A stretch of DNA of 64,000 bases from Trametes villosa (lineage: Eukaryota; Basidiomycota; Agaricomycetes; Polyporales; Polyporaceae), in assembly GCA_002964805.2 (NCBI GenBank), contig PUDQ02000001.1, forward strand, positions 496,001 through 560,000, written 5' to 3'. A model generated the notes under the pieces. That model did no database searches. It saw only the letters and a list, made by a program, of their open reading frames with translations, and had not been told where the DNA came from. Position numbers and translations under genes: made by a program. The first letter of the stretch is position 1. Every line of letters begins with the position of its first letter. Positions 12,860-24,200 of this stretch are shown in pieces.

Positions 12860-15792
12860 ATGGCTGTTCAGTCAAGGCTTCGGCCGACGAAGGAGCACCT
12901 CGCTCAGCTCGCCAGCATATACGCGCAACACCGACCACTCGTGCAGCGTGGTCTTACCGTCTCTTTCGTGCTCTATGTTGTGGCATCAACCTACCGAGGC
13001 TTCTCGGCCAGGCCGGCTGCATCTTCGAGCTCTTCCTCTAAACGAAAGGGCAAGGGCAAGGAGGCGGAGGGCTCGTCTAAACCACGCGTGGCGGTGAGTG
13101 CTCCAGCGCGTCTTCGGGGAATGTCTCGCAAACCCAAGGGCTTGTTATCAGGTAGACGCACTCTTTTACCAGAGGCTATCTAGGATATTGCGTATCGTCA
13201 TCCCGAGCATTCGCTCCAAAGAGGCGCTGCTGCTCTTCATGCACTCGAGCCTGCTCATCTTCCGGACGGTCATCTCGTTATATGTTGCCGCCTTGGACGG
13301 AAAGTAAGGCTGGCCGCCACCGATCAGCGTCGGAGATGCTGACCCTGCCCCGTTTGCGTACAGGATCGTAGCCTCTCTAGTGCGCGCGCAGCCAATCCCC
13401 TTCCTCCTGAACATCTTGCGATGGCTCCTGGTTGCAATCCCCGCTACATGGACGAACAGCTGGTTGAGCTATGTCCAAAACAAACTGGCACTGGCGTACC
13501 GGACAAGGCTCACGCAAGAAGTCATGAAGCAATACTTAGGAGACGATGCCGATCCTCAGGACCTCAAAGTATTCTACAAGCTGGGTAAGTGCATAGCTGT
13601 ATGCTCTAAACGCGCCGTGCGCTAATGCGACGCAGCGAACCTCGACGACCGTATCAAGAACCCGGACCAGTCAGTCAAACTACTCACTACTACTATTCCG
13701 CCCGACTAACCCCTTGCAGGATGATCACCCACGACATTCAGCGGTTCTCGACGCACCTCGCAGCCATCTACGCAAACGTCGCAAAGCCCGTGTTCGACGT
13801 CATCCTCTACAACTACCAGCTCTCGCAGAACGTCGGCGCCGAGGGCCTCGTCCTCCTCACCGTCCTCGTCCAGGCGTCCGCCGCGCTCCGTGAGTCCCCG
13901 CCCCGTCTCCCCGTCTCCTTGGCTACCCGCGCTGACTGCGGGCAGTGCGCGCGCTCACGCCCGCGTTCGGGCAGTACACCGCGCTCTCCGCGCAGCTCGC
14001 GGGCAACCTGCGGCACACACACTCGCGCCTCGCCGAGTTCGCGGAGGAGGTCGCGTTCTTCGGCGGGGAGGAGACGGAGAAGATGCTCGTCGAGCGCGAG
14101 TACTCGGGGCTCGTGAAGCACGAGAACCGCGTCCTCACCAAGCGCTGGTGGCACGGCTGCGTCGAGGAGGGCATCGTCAAGTGGCTCTGGGGAAGCTTCG
14201 GGGTGAGCTGATGGACTAATTGTTTCAAGGGGGAGGAGGCGCTCACCCATCTGTGTTAGCTGTGCATTTGCGCGATCCCGACGTTCTTCAAGCTGCCCGG
14301 CGTGGCGGCGCTGGACATGGGAGGACGTACCGAGGGTATGTATCGCGGTTCAGAGCAAAAACATGTGCTCATAGCGTCACACTAGGCTTCGTTACTAACA
14401 GGCGCTTGCTGCTGTCTGCATCCGGTGAGTGTTCAGATATTGCACGTAAAGATGCATGCTTACTCGCCCGCAGATGCCTTCGGCAGAGTGATGTACTCAT
14501 ACAAGGACCTCTCCGAACTTGCTGGGTATACCACGCGCGTGGCGACCTTGCTCGAGACGATGTCCGACGTCCGCAAGGGCAAGTTCGACAAGGCGCTCGT
14601 GAGCAGCGCGAGCATCGAGGAGAACGCAAAGAGTGCGTACTCCGTCACTTCGGATGTTAGATTATATGTTGACGATCCTGCCGCTTAGTTCTGAGAGGCC
14701 GTGGGCTGATCATAGAGTCCGAGGAGATCCAGTTCGAGAACGTGCCGATCGTGACGCCGAACGGGGACATTCTCGTCCGGAGCCTGAGCTTCTACGTCAA
14801 GCCCGGGGTGCGTAGCCTGTAACGCGCCCTCACGGATCTGCCTAACCTCGTTTCATACAGCAACACTTGCTCATTGTGGGGCCCAATGGTGCGTATTAAT
14901 CCTCTCCTGGAATTGGCTGCACACGCTGACCCACTCACGCAGGCTGCGGCAAGTCGTCGCTCTTCCGCATCCTCGGCGGCCTCTGGCCCGTGTACGGCGG
15001 CGTGGTGCGAAAGCCCCCGGCCTCGCAGTTCATCCTCATCCCGCAGCGGCCGTACCTCTCGCTCGGCACGCTCCGCGACCAAGTCATCTACCCCCACAGC
15101 AAGGAGGACATGGAAGCACGTACGTCCCTCCCCCTTCTCCTTTGCCTTGTTTGCTGTGGGCAGGAATTGACTGTTGGCTCAATGCAGGCGGGATCACGGA
15201 CGCGGACCTGCGCGCGGTGCTCGAGGTCGTGCAGATGGAGAACATCATCGAGCGCGAGGGCGGCTGGGACGCCGCGCGCGAGTGGCGCGAGGCGCTCAGC
15301 GGCGGCGACCAGCAGAAGATCGCGTGGGCGCGGCTCTTCTACCACCAGCCCCGGTACGCGGTGCTCGACGAGGCGACGTCGCTCGTCCCGCCGGACATGG
15401 AGGGCATGATGATGGAGCACGCGACGCGCCTCGGCATCACGCTCCTCACGGTCTCCCACCGCCCGTCGCTGTGGAAGTACCACTCGATGATCCTGCAGTA
15501 TGACGGCCAGGGCGGATACGTCTTGTGAGTATTTGCTCTGTCGTTGAGCGGGGGTAGGGCGGCGCGCTGATTGGGTTCCCGGGGGTGCAGCACGAAGCTC
15601 GATGCGGAGAAGCGGCTGGCGCTACAGCAGGAGAAGGAGGCGCTGGACCTCAAGCTGCTCGAAGTGTACGTCTGCTCTTATTGTCGAGGTTAGATGTGAG
15701 ACTCACGCTGGGCCGTTTCGTGCTGCAGTCCGAAGATGAAGGCGCGCCTGGCAGAGCTGCAAGAACTTGCGGCGGAACGGACTCGCGTTTAA
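12860..15792 (+). CDS. Peroxisomal ABC half-transporter, ABCD family (PXA1/PXA2-like)
   Basis: ATP-driven half-transporter likely importing long-chain acyl-CoA into peroxisomes as a dimer. Fifteen exons (first 12860-13093, last 15729-15792) give 713 residues. The N-terminus has a hydrophobic segment and a Ser/Lys linker. Then comes the ABCD transmembrane domain with [29 protein letters not shown] (the family's NPDQ/T-D motif) and [13 protein letters not shown]. The single nucleotide-binding domain carries Walker A GPNGCGKSS, split by an intron inside the motif (14888/14943), signature [19 protein letters not shown], Walker B YAVLDEAT and H-loop [14 protein letters not shown]. The signature has DQQK where many family members have EKQR. 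The D-loop reads SLVPPD. A basic C-terminal tail follows. I cannot decide between PXA1 and PXA2 from sequence alone. Confidence 0.9.
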
Positions 15793-16853
15793 TGCGCACG
15801 TCCAAAGCTTGCCGGCAGCCGCGAGCCTATACGACCGGGCCATGGCTCGGCGTTCCATATCATATGTTCAATAGTACTCGTCGGACATTAATGTCGTGGA
15901 ATATATAACTTATAGGCTGTTATCGGGTCCTGCTGGTGCTGTGCGGTTAACGCGATGTCTACATACTCAGACTGTAGCACTTTAGAATGCCGCGCACTTC
16001 GGCTGGGTATGTACTGCTCGGCGTTAGTGCGCATGAGCAAAGCAGAGGGTCATGAGTGGTCGCCGCAATATGCATGGAACCGCAGTAAGATCGCAGGAGA
16101 TACTGGGACGCAAAGGAGATGCATTGCGAAAGATCCGGACGTTGAGCTCTTGAGGCGTATCCTCAGAATCAGTGGTACGTTCGAGGAGCAGTAGAGCAAT
16201 CTAGAGTTGTGGCGCATCGGTCATACCGAGTGCCGTATGGCGATCGAGTGCCCTATGTTCCGCATATGCGGCCGACGTACAAGCGATGCTTGAACGGTGC
16301 AGCGAAGGTGTGCTTGCATCACTAGAACTCACTGGCGGTTCAACACGCCGAACAGCCCTGTGGCAGCTACGGGCTGTACTGGTCGATATGAACGCCCCTG
16401 ATAGTTTCCCCGTAGAATGACCGTCCATCCGTGCGGAGATTGAGCGCAGAATATGCACACTCAGAGCCTGGTTGGTAGATCGTCGGCTGGACGCGATAGG
16501 CAGAGGAGATGGAGTGCGGACGAAGGAGGCCCGACGGACCGACGGGCGACGTCACCGGAGAGGGCGAGATGAGGATCGGGCGGGAAATCGGAGGACCCCG
16601 GGATCGCCCAAGCTCCAAAAATTGCGGCAGTTTATCACGCTCCTGCGCTCCGAGCTCCACCTGATTGGTCCAACCTCCACCGTCCCCGCCTTGGGCTCCC
16701 GCCCGTCGTGTGCGCGAGCGTCTCCCTCTCTCACCTCCCTACTCTCAAGACCATCCACCGTTCTACTCTATACTCGCCTCTAGACCCTCCAGCTCTCACC
16801 CACTCTCCACCCAACGCACACACCTCTTGCTCTGTTAGACGCTCTCCTCCAAA
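15793..16853. other. Intergenic region
   Basis: About 1.06 kb between the ABCD transporter stop and UPS2. The first 250 bp are AT-richer (TATATAAC near 15901) and probably hold the 3' end. The last 150 bp are a CT-rich stretch ahead of UPS2. Short frames look random. No RNA gene is recognised. Confidence 0.5.
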
Positions 16854-17545
16854 ATGCACTACTTTTCGCAGCTATTCCACTACGAGTGAGTGCTTTCTGT
16901 TCGTGTGATTGGTTACCGAGCGGGGTACTCATGACTCCTCCCTCTCCTCCCCCCTTGCTCTACCTCTATACCTGCAGTCATCCATGGTCCCACGTCGTCA
17001 TTGGCATGTGGCACAAGTACCCCAACCCGCACTGCAGCCACGTCCTCAGCATCGATGTCGTCGACCGCTCGGTAGACCCGCAAACCGGCGTCATCCGGAC
17101 AGAGCGGATATTGGGCTGCAAACAGAATGCACCAGGTTGGATAGTCCGGGTGAGCCTCCATTCCTCGCCGCTTCCCAGAATTCAACTGACTAGGGCCCCT
17201 TCCCAGTTCTTCGGCGGCTCTGAAGATGCGTTCGTCCGGGAAGTCTCGTTCATCGACCCCGCGACACAGACAGCGACGATCACATCCGTCAACCTCTCGC
17301 TGTCGCAGTTCGCGACCTGCTACGAGAGCATCCGCTACACGCCCTCGCCCGACGGCCGGACGACGTTCGCGCAGACCGCGGAGATCCAGGCACGCATGGC
17401 CATCTGGCGCAGCATGGCGGACAAGCTCGAGAACTGGCTCGTGCAGCGCTTCGAGCAGAACGCGCAGCTGGGCAAGATCGGCTTCTCCGACGTCCTCTGC
17501 CAGCTCTGGGAGGCGCGGAAGCAGCAGCCGGCAGAGCAGTCGTGA
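16854..17545 (+). CDS. UPS2: PRELI/MSF1 domain protein, Ups2/Slowmo type
   Basis: Mitochondrial intermembrane-space lipid-transfer protein. In yeast Ups2-Mdm35 moves phosphatidylserine to the inner membrane for phosphatidylethanolamine synthesis. Exons 16854-16885, 16978-17149 and 17207-17545 give 180 residues covering one PRELI/MSF1 domain. Landmarks are HPWSHVVIGMWHKYPNPHCSHVLSIDVV, then VIRTERILGCKQNAPGW, FVREVSFIDP and SVNLSLSQFATCYESI, and the C-terminal helix MADKLENWLVQRFEQNAQLGKIGF. The ILGCKQNAPGWI segment and the CN-like NLSLSQF match the Ups2/SLMO branch rather than Ups1. The first exon is 32 nt and breaks the Asp codon of YD, exactly as in the Ups1-type gene 25 kb downstream. Confidence 0.9.
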
Positions 17546-18251
17546 GCCGCGCGCGCTCCTTTCCCTTCGGTTTCTTCCTTGGTTTCGTGCGGGTAGAGAC
17601 CGTGCCCCGGTTGCGCGGCCTTAGATGGGTTCGAGGACGTTTATAGTAGATCCAAAAAGCGTCTTGCCGACGTTCGTTCACGACCGCCATATTACGATAC
17701 ATTCACTGTACTATCCCCCCTGCATGCTGTTACTCATGACCGCCCCACCCCCCACCCACCCCCTCTCACGGGCTCCTTAGATACCTCGCTCGTGTCCGCT
17801 CGCCGCAGCTTTCGCGCCCTCTTTCAATCGCAATGCTGTCGCTGGCTCCTTTACATCCGAAAACATGTGATATATTTTGCGCTCAGTCATGAATGCAGGG
17901 CCTCTGGTAAACAAACGCATAGTCGCGAGACCCGGTACTGGGACGTCGGTGACGAGATTCTGGCGGCCGGCCGATGCCGAAACCGATACGGCACGCCTGT
18001 TACTCTAAACGGAAGGTTCCCGACGCACGCTCCGGCTGAGCTCGAGGGCGTCGCGCTCATCCCTCTTCACCATTTTCTCTTCTCGAAGAGCACCCACCGT
18101 GCACCTCTCTCGCCGACAAGATCCTCAAGGCACAGCCAGAAAACTAAGCGGTCGTCGGTTCGAGCCTTAGCTCGACTCTCTAGTACCGCTACATCCAGAC
18201 GACTCCTATCTCTGCGACACTGAACGCATACATCCACGCCGGGGTGGCTCT
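17546..18251. promoter_or_regulatory. UPS2 3' end and TFC3 promoter
   Basis: 706 bp without a gene. It contains C-rich runs near 17720-17765. A B-box-like sequence at 18157 lies 85 bp upstream of the TFC3 start. I see no TATA box or RNA gene. Confidence 0.5.
18157..18167 (+). promoter_or_regulatory. B-box-like sequence upstream of TFC3
   Basis: GGTTCGAGCCT matches 10 of 11 positions of the RNA polymerase III B-box consensus GGTTCGANYCC. It is not part of a foldable tRNA: its flanks do not form a T-stem and no T-run follows. It may bind TFIIIC, or it may be chance. Confidence 0.4.
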
Positions 18252-21200
18252 ATGGACGAGCTCGTCCGCCACTGCCTCCGCGAGCTCTCTTTCGACGGCG
18301 ACCTCGGTGAGTGGACGCGTCCTGCAGCGCATGTGATCGTCGCGTCCTCGCGAAACACGCCGTTCTTTGTCGGGCCGCGACATGCTCGTACAGGGGTTCG
18401 AACCCAGGCGGGTCGCATTTTTTCTCCCCTTCGCCCCATATTTCCACCCTTTCTACCTCTGTCGTTCCCACTACATGATATACTGAACTGCTGTGTGCGT
18501 TCGACAGGGTGCGATGTCTCCCGCCTGCGCGACTTCATCGCCGACTTCTACGCGCACCCGGGCGCGGGAGGCACCCCGACACAGAACGTCGACGACGCGT
18601 TCTGCGCGTTCGTATGGTCCGTGATCGTCCAGCAGCCGGGCGTGAGCATTGGGACCGTCCCCGAGGGCGCGTCCGCGGAGGTGTACATCGCCCCGCAGGC
18701 GAGCGCCGTGCGCAAAGCGAAGGCGAAGGCGACGGGCTCGGAGGAGCCTGCCGCAGAGGCCGCGAGCGGGCTCGAGCTGGTGCAGGATGCAACTATCCGG
18801 TCGCTCGAGGACCTACGGGGCGAGTATGGGGAGCGGCTGAGGATTGCGGCTGATCCGGAGACGACGTTTGCGGCCATTACGGGCTCGCATATTCGGGTAA
18901 ATCCTTCGATACTAATATATGAGGAGCGCATATATTGACCTCATTTATATTTACAGCCATCGAAGTTGACACCGATGATATACACCGGCCTGCAGATCAT
19001 CACACGAGGGAGAGAACAGGGCGTGAGCGTGCTCGAGCTGGGCAGGAAGTCAGGGTACGACCAGAAGACGTGCTTCTACATCATCAAGCAGCTCGTCGAG
19101 CTCGACCTCGTGTATGCTCCTCCTCAGATTTCCTTTCTTGCGCTCCCACCTGACGTGCACCGATAGACTGAAGCTTCGTCGCCCGGGTGTCAGCACGAAC
19201 CTATGCGTGCACAAGTACTTCTACGAGCGCAGCCCAGTATGGCAGCAAGTCGCGGAAGAGGAGAAGAAGGCCGTCTCAGCGGAGCAGGCGCAGGACCCGG
19301 ACGCGGTGTCGGACGAGGAGGACGACGGGGACGAGACGAAGCCGCTCGCCCCGGTGCACTTCGACCCGATCGACTCGCGGCATTTGTCGAGCATGCCTCT
19401 TCTGAAAGCACGCCTGACGAAGCTGCTGAAGGCCTGCCCGCATTATATGCACACGTCGAGTAATATCATGATCAAGATTGTGCGGTAGATTTGCTCATTT
19501 CGCTGTGTACGCAGAGCTGACGATACGTTGTAGGGCTTCGTGAATCCGACAAGGACGGATCGGAGGTTCTTCCGTAGCCGATTGCGCGAGCTCATGGAAC
19601 AGGGGTTCATCGAGAAGGTGAATGTACCCCACGCGGACAGGAAGAAGTTCCCCGACAGGAAGGTCCCTTGCATACGTCTCATCGCCGAGGGCGAAGGAGA
19701 TCAGGCTGAGGGCGAAGTCGTGCCCATAGCGGACGACGACTTGGAAGGTCAGCCTTCCCTCTCCGTTCAGTTCGAGATCCCCCCAAAACCGTAACCGACC
19801 CGACAGAGCTCGACGGCCCCAGCACAGACGACTCCACAGGCCTAAAAACGAACATCTCCCTGCACCGCCAAATGATCGACCTCCTCGCCGAGTCCGGGCA
19901 GCGCGGGATGACGCTCAACGAGCTCTCCGCCGCGCTCGGCTCCTTCGACCGGCGCACCGTCGACCTGCTCCTGAACCGGCTCGAGAAGGACCCGCCGCCC
20001 GCGCACCTCGCCGACCTCGGCGTCGCGCAGCTCGCGGAGACGCACGGGCGCGAGCGCCGCTACAAGTACTACACCGTCGCGCACTTCCGCGCCGTCGCCG
20101 CGCGCGAGGGCCTCGATGGCGGCGGCGCGTACCGCGACGTCGACTTCGCGGCCGTCGGCGGGTTCCTGCCCGTGGACGGCGAGGCGTTCTATGGGGAAGA
20201 GGAGGCGCTGGTCGAGCATGTGGGAAGGCTGGCGATCTCGAAGCGCGAGGCGCCGAGTGCGAAGGGGAAGCTGAAGAAACGGGTGAACCCGATCTTGCCG
20301 GATGGGAGTGTTAAGAAGGGCCGGCCGAGGAAGTCTGCGCCTGCGGAGGGAACCCCGGCGTCCACCAAGAAGGGGAAGAAGCGCAAAAGGGAGGAAGGTG
20401 AAGGTGGGGAGCAAGACGGTACCGCCTCTGCTGCTGCTGGCGACGGGACAGAGGAGCCACCACCCAAGAGGAAGAGAGGCCGCCCCCCAAAGAAGGCCGT
20501 GGAGGCAACTCCTTCTGGCGCTGGGGATGCCGATCCTACGTCGGCTTCGCCATCCACAGTCAAGAAGAGGCGAGGGCGACCTTCGAAACAGCCTGCGACC
20601 GTTACCGAGCCAGCAGAGGCATCGACCGGCGCGGTAGCTGGACCGTCCTCACAAACGCCCGCTCCCAAACGGCGCGGCCGTCCTCCCAAGAAGTCGTTGG
20701 TGCCTGCAGATGAGGATGTCTTTGGAACAGCTTCGGCGACCACGGGTCCCGAACCAGGGCCAAGTACCCTCGCAGGTTCAGAGGAACAGGGGATCATCCC
20801 TCAAACAGGCGCTGCGCCATCGTCGCCGCTATCCTCCATGCTGACTTCGCCTCTACACGCTTCCTCACCAACACCAGCCGGGCGCCCTGCTGACCTTGAT
20901 CCAGTGGACGCGGCGACCATACCGCTAGGAGGTGCAAGACCGGCACATGCTGAAGCTCCTGAGAGTTCGAGCACTGCTCCTCGTCGCTCGGGTCGAACGC
21001 CGAAGGTGCGAAAGCGGGGGGACTCACTGTCTCCGTCCAGACAAAACCGTGGGCTACGCCGGACAGTGTCGTCTACAGGTGTTGCTGTCGAAAGTAGTCA
21101 ACAGGCAGAAACAGTACGCGAAGTGGCTCATGTCGACGTCCCTGCGGCGGTGCCCTCTGCTACCACCACAACCGCGCCCCCCGCTACAGAGACAACATCT

Positions 21201-24200
21201 GCTATAAGTGCGGCCGTCACGGAGCCCCAAGTTCTTCCGCCGCCCGCAGCGGAGGCTACCCCAGACCACGCCAGTGCGCCTCAGGATATGGCTGTCGACA
21301 CGGTGCCGAGTACCGCCCCACTCTCCCTTCTGGACGCGCACGGCCACTCCTTGATCGCTATGGTGAGTGAATATTTTTTAGGTATTGTAGATGCTTATAT
21401 GCTCTCAGACACCCGAGCCCGAGACTGCCTCCAGCATCAGCCAAGGTCCCTCGAAGAAAAGGGTGCTCCCAGAAACGCCTTCCTCTCAGCCGTTGTCCAA
21501 GCGGTCGAGGTCGGGACAAGGCGACGGGAGCAGGTTCCGCTCGAAAGCCAACATCTCTCAGTCCCGCCGCGAGAACGAGATCCTGCGACTCCTGGCGGAA
21601 GCGGGCGGCATCCTGAACACTAGCTGCAAGGAGTTCTATGAGGCGCATGCTGCGCTCGTGGAAACCATCACCAAAGCAGGAGAAATCGCAAGCACGCGCC
21701 CTGGGACGAAGATCGACAAGCGGACTCTGGAGGCGACATTGGGTGCGCTGGAAACCAAGGAAAAGATCAAGCTCGTCACCACCCTTGCGCCGAACCCCAC
21801 AGGCAGCAATCGCTCCGTACGCGTGGCATACCTCCCGGACACGTCTGCGGAAGCGTTGAAGAACTTCCTTGCGGCTTTAAGCGAGACGGTGCAGCCCATC
21901 TACGTCCCGACCCTCAAGACCTTGGACGAGCCCGTGGCGTACGGCGGCGCGCGGGTGAAACAGCCAACCAACCCGCCTCCATCGGTGACGCTAGCGCATC
22001 ATCAGACCCAAGAGCAGCGCGAGGCGACTGCGTCCGAGATCTTCCAGCGGGAAGACGAGGCGATCCGCAACGCCCTTCTGGACGAGAGGCATACGGTGGC
22101 ACAACTGTATGGGTACATTGTCGGCAAGGCCGCGAGGGCGCGGGCTTTACACATGCTCACGATCGGCATCTTCGAGAACGGCTCGCAGTCCCCTCAGGTC
22201 GTCTCGCCAGCTAGCCGGATCATCTACTTATCGTACTACTACACCGACATCTCCATCTCGGGCTACTGCTCGCTCGTCACTGTCACACAGCCGAACGACG
22301 AGCTTGGGAAGCTCCTCCAGTCTCCCGAAGGACAGGCGACTGCCGTCCGAGACCTACCCGAAGGCATACACAACGCCCTCGCGCCTACCCAATCCAAGTC
22401 TCGCACGCGTATCCTCTCCTTGCTCGACATGCTACGCGTTCTCGGTCTCGTCACCCCGCTGCTCCCATCCGCTTCTCCCAACCCTGCCATCACCTGCACT
22501 CCTACCTCGGATCACCCTGCTACCTTTGACGTCGCCCCTCCCGGGCCTTACACGCCCTCGACCGCGCCCGTGTACTGGCGGTTCAACGAAATCGCGCCCA
22601 TACGAATCTGGGCTCTGCCCAACGCGCTTTCCACGTTCTGGAAGGTGGCCACTATCGCGACCAGCGAGCAGGCCCTCGCCTTCTGGAGCGACCTGGAGAG
22701 GGTCAGCCTCGACACCGCGTTCGCCGAGGGCATCCTGGGCTCCATCCCTTCCCAAGCCGAAGCTGTACCTGAAGAAGTGACTACCACGGCCACGACATTG
22801 CGGCGATCGATCTCTTGGAGCGCGACGTATAACCTCTCATGGTACCAAACCGAGTTCTTGCGCCGCTTCATCGACCCTGCCACCGGCAACACCCCGCTCG
22901 AGGACGCGGACGGCGGAGAGGCGCGGCTCAGCCGGCTCTCGTGGATCACGAGCGCACACAAGGACGTGGTCGCTGGCTACTTCGCGAAGGCCCGCAAAAA
23001 GCACCTGCGCGACCTGAAGAAGGTCGAGGCGCGGGTCGCGAAGAGCAAGGGGAAGCAGAAGGCGGGCGACGACGCGGGCGCGGTGCTCGCGCGGCGCGCA
23101 GCCGAGGCGAAGGAGCAGCGCGAGCATGACTGGAAGGCCATGCTGGAGCGTGTGCACCCTGGAGAGCTTCGTACGGCGGCGGCGCAGCGCATACAGCGGC
23201 TGAAGACGAAGTTTATGCAGGGCGCGGGCAAGCCGAGCGAGAAGTGGGAGGCGAAGATCACCGAGGCGATCCGCGAGGCCGATATGGCTTCGGACAAGCT
23301 GCTGCTTGCTGCTCAGGCATCAGGGCTCCCGCCGCTGCCCGTGGTAAAGCCCGTGCTCCCAGCGCCGGTGGTCACGTCGACTCAGGAGAAAGACGTAGAC
23401 GAACTCATCGCCGCACAAGGGCATCGCGCACAACAGGAGGCTCGTATCAAGAAGACGAAGAAAGGAAAGGAGAAGGACACAGGTACGTGCTCCTCCGCAC
23501 CCAATGTTTCTTCCTCTAACGGCACCTCATAGGCCAATCTTCCGGCCAAACGCCCCGGCGCCACCGCTTCCTTTGGAACCGCGACTACGACGAGCTCGCG
23601 CGCGACGCGCACGCGATCATCAAAGCGCGCTGCCGCGACGGGACACGCCTCGACTGGGGCGCGTTCGAGCAGGTCTTCCCCGCCGTGCCGCGCAACTCCG
23701 TACGCCAGCGCCTCGGCCACCTTCGCGACGTCCCGGGCACGGACACGTACCTCGCCCGCCTCGAGGAGAAGTGGCGCGAGCTGTGGCTGCAGCACCGCGG
23801 GACGGACGCGCTGCCCGACCCGGACCCGACGAGCGCGACGAACTTCGACCTCGCGGCGCACATCAAGTTTCTGCGGAAGCACATTGACAAGAACGCTATG
23901 TGAGGGTCTTGCTGGCGTACGGGTATCGGAGGCTAACTGGGCTTGTTTCTAGCCGCGTTGGCTTCGTCGAAGTGCAGGCAACTCAAAGCACTGTGTTGCC
24001 GGCGACGCTCGAGGAACTTGAGCGTGCGTACGATGTGGTCGAGAAGTTGCCCACTGCCCCCGCTTGGGACTTCATGTGGAGCGTCGTCGCCGAGGAGGGT
24101 CGCGAGAAGCACTTCGCGCAGCAAGCCTTCACGGCCGATGTGAGCGACATGCCTCCCGCAAGCTCGTACGAGTCGGAATGGATCCAGATTGCGGACTCTG

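Noticed and set aside
18330..18430. Complete tRNA gene in TFC3 intron 1
   Set aside because: Only the B-box and T6 fit. On the plus strand the T-stem has two pairs at most, and on neither strand is there a matching acceptor stem or A-box.
18252..18938. Uninterrupted 228-codon first exon of TFC3
   Set aside because: The frame is open, but the translation of 18307-18507 is unlike the rest and carries a good GTGAGT donor and CGACAG acceptor. It is treated as an intron that may be retained.
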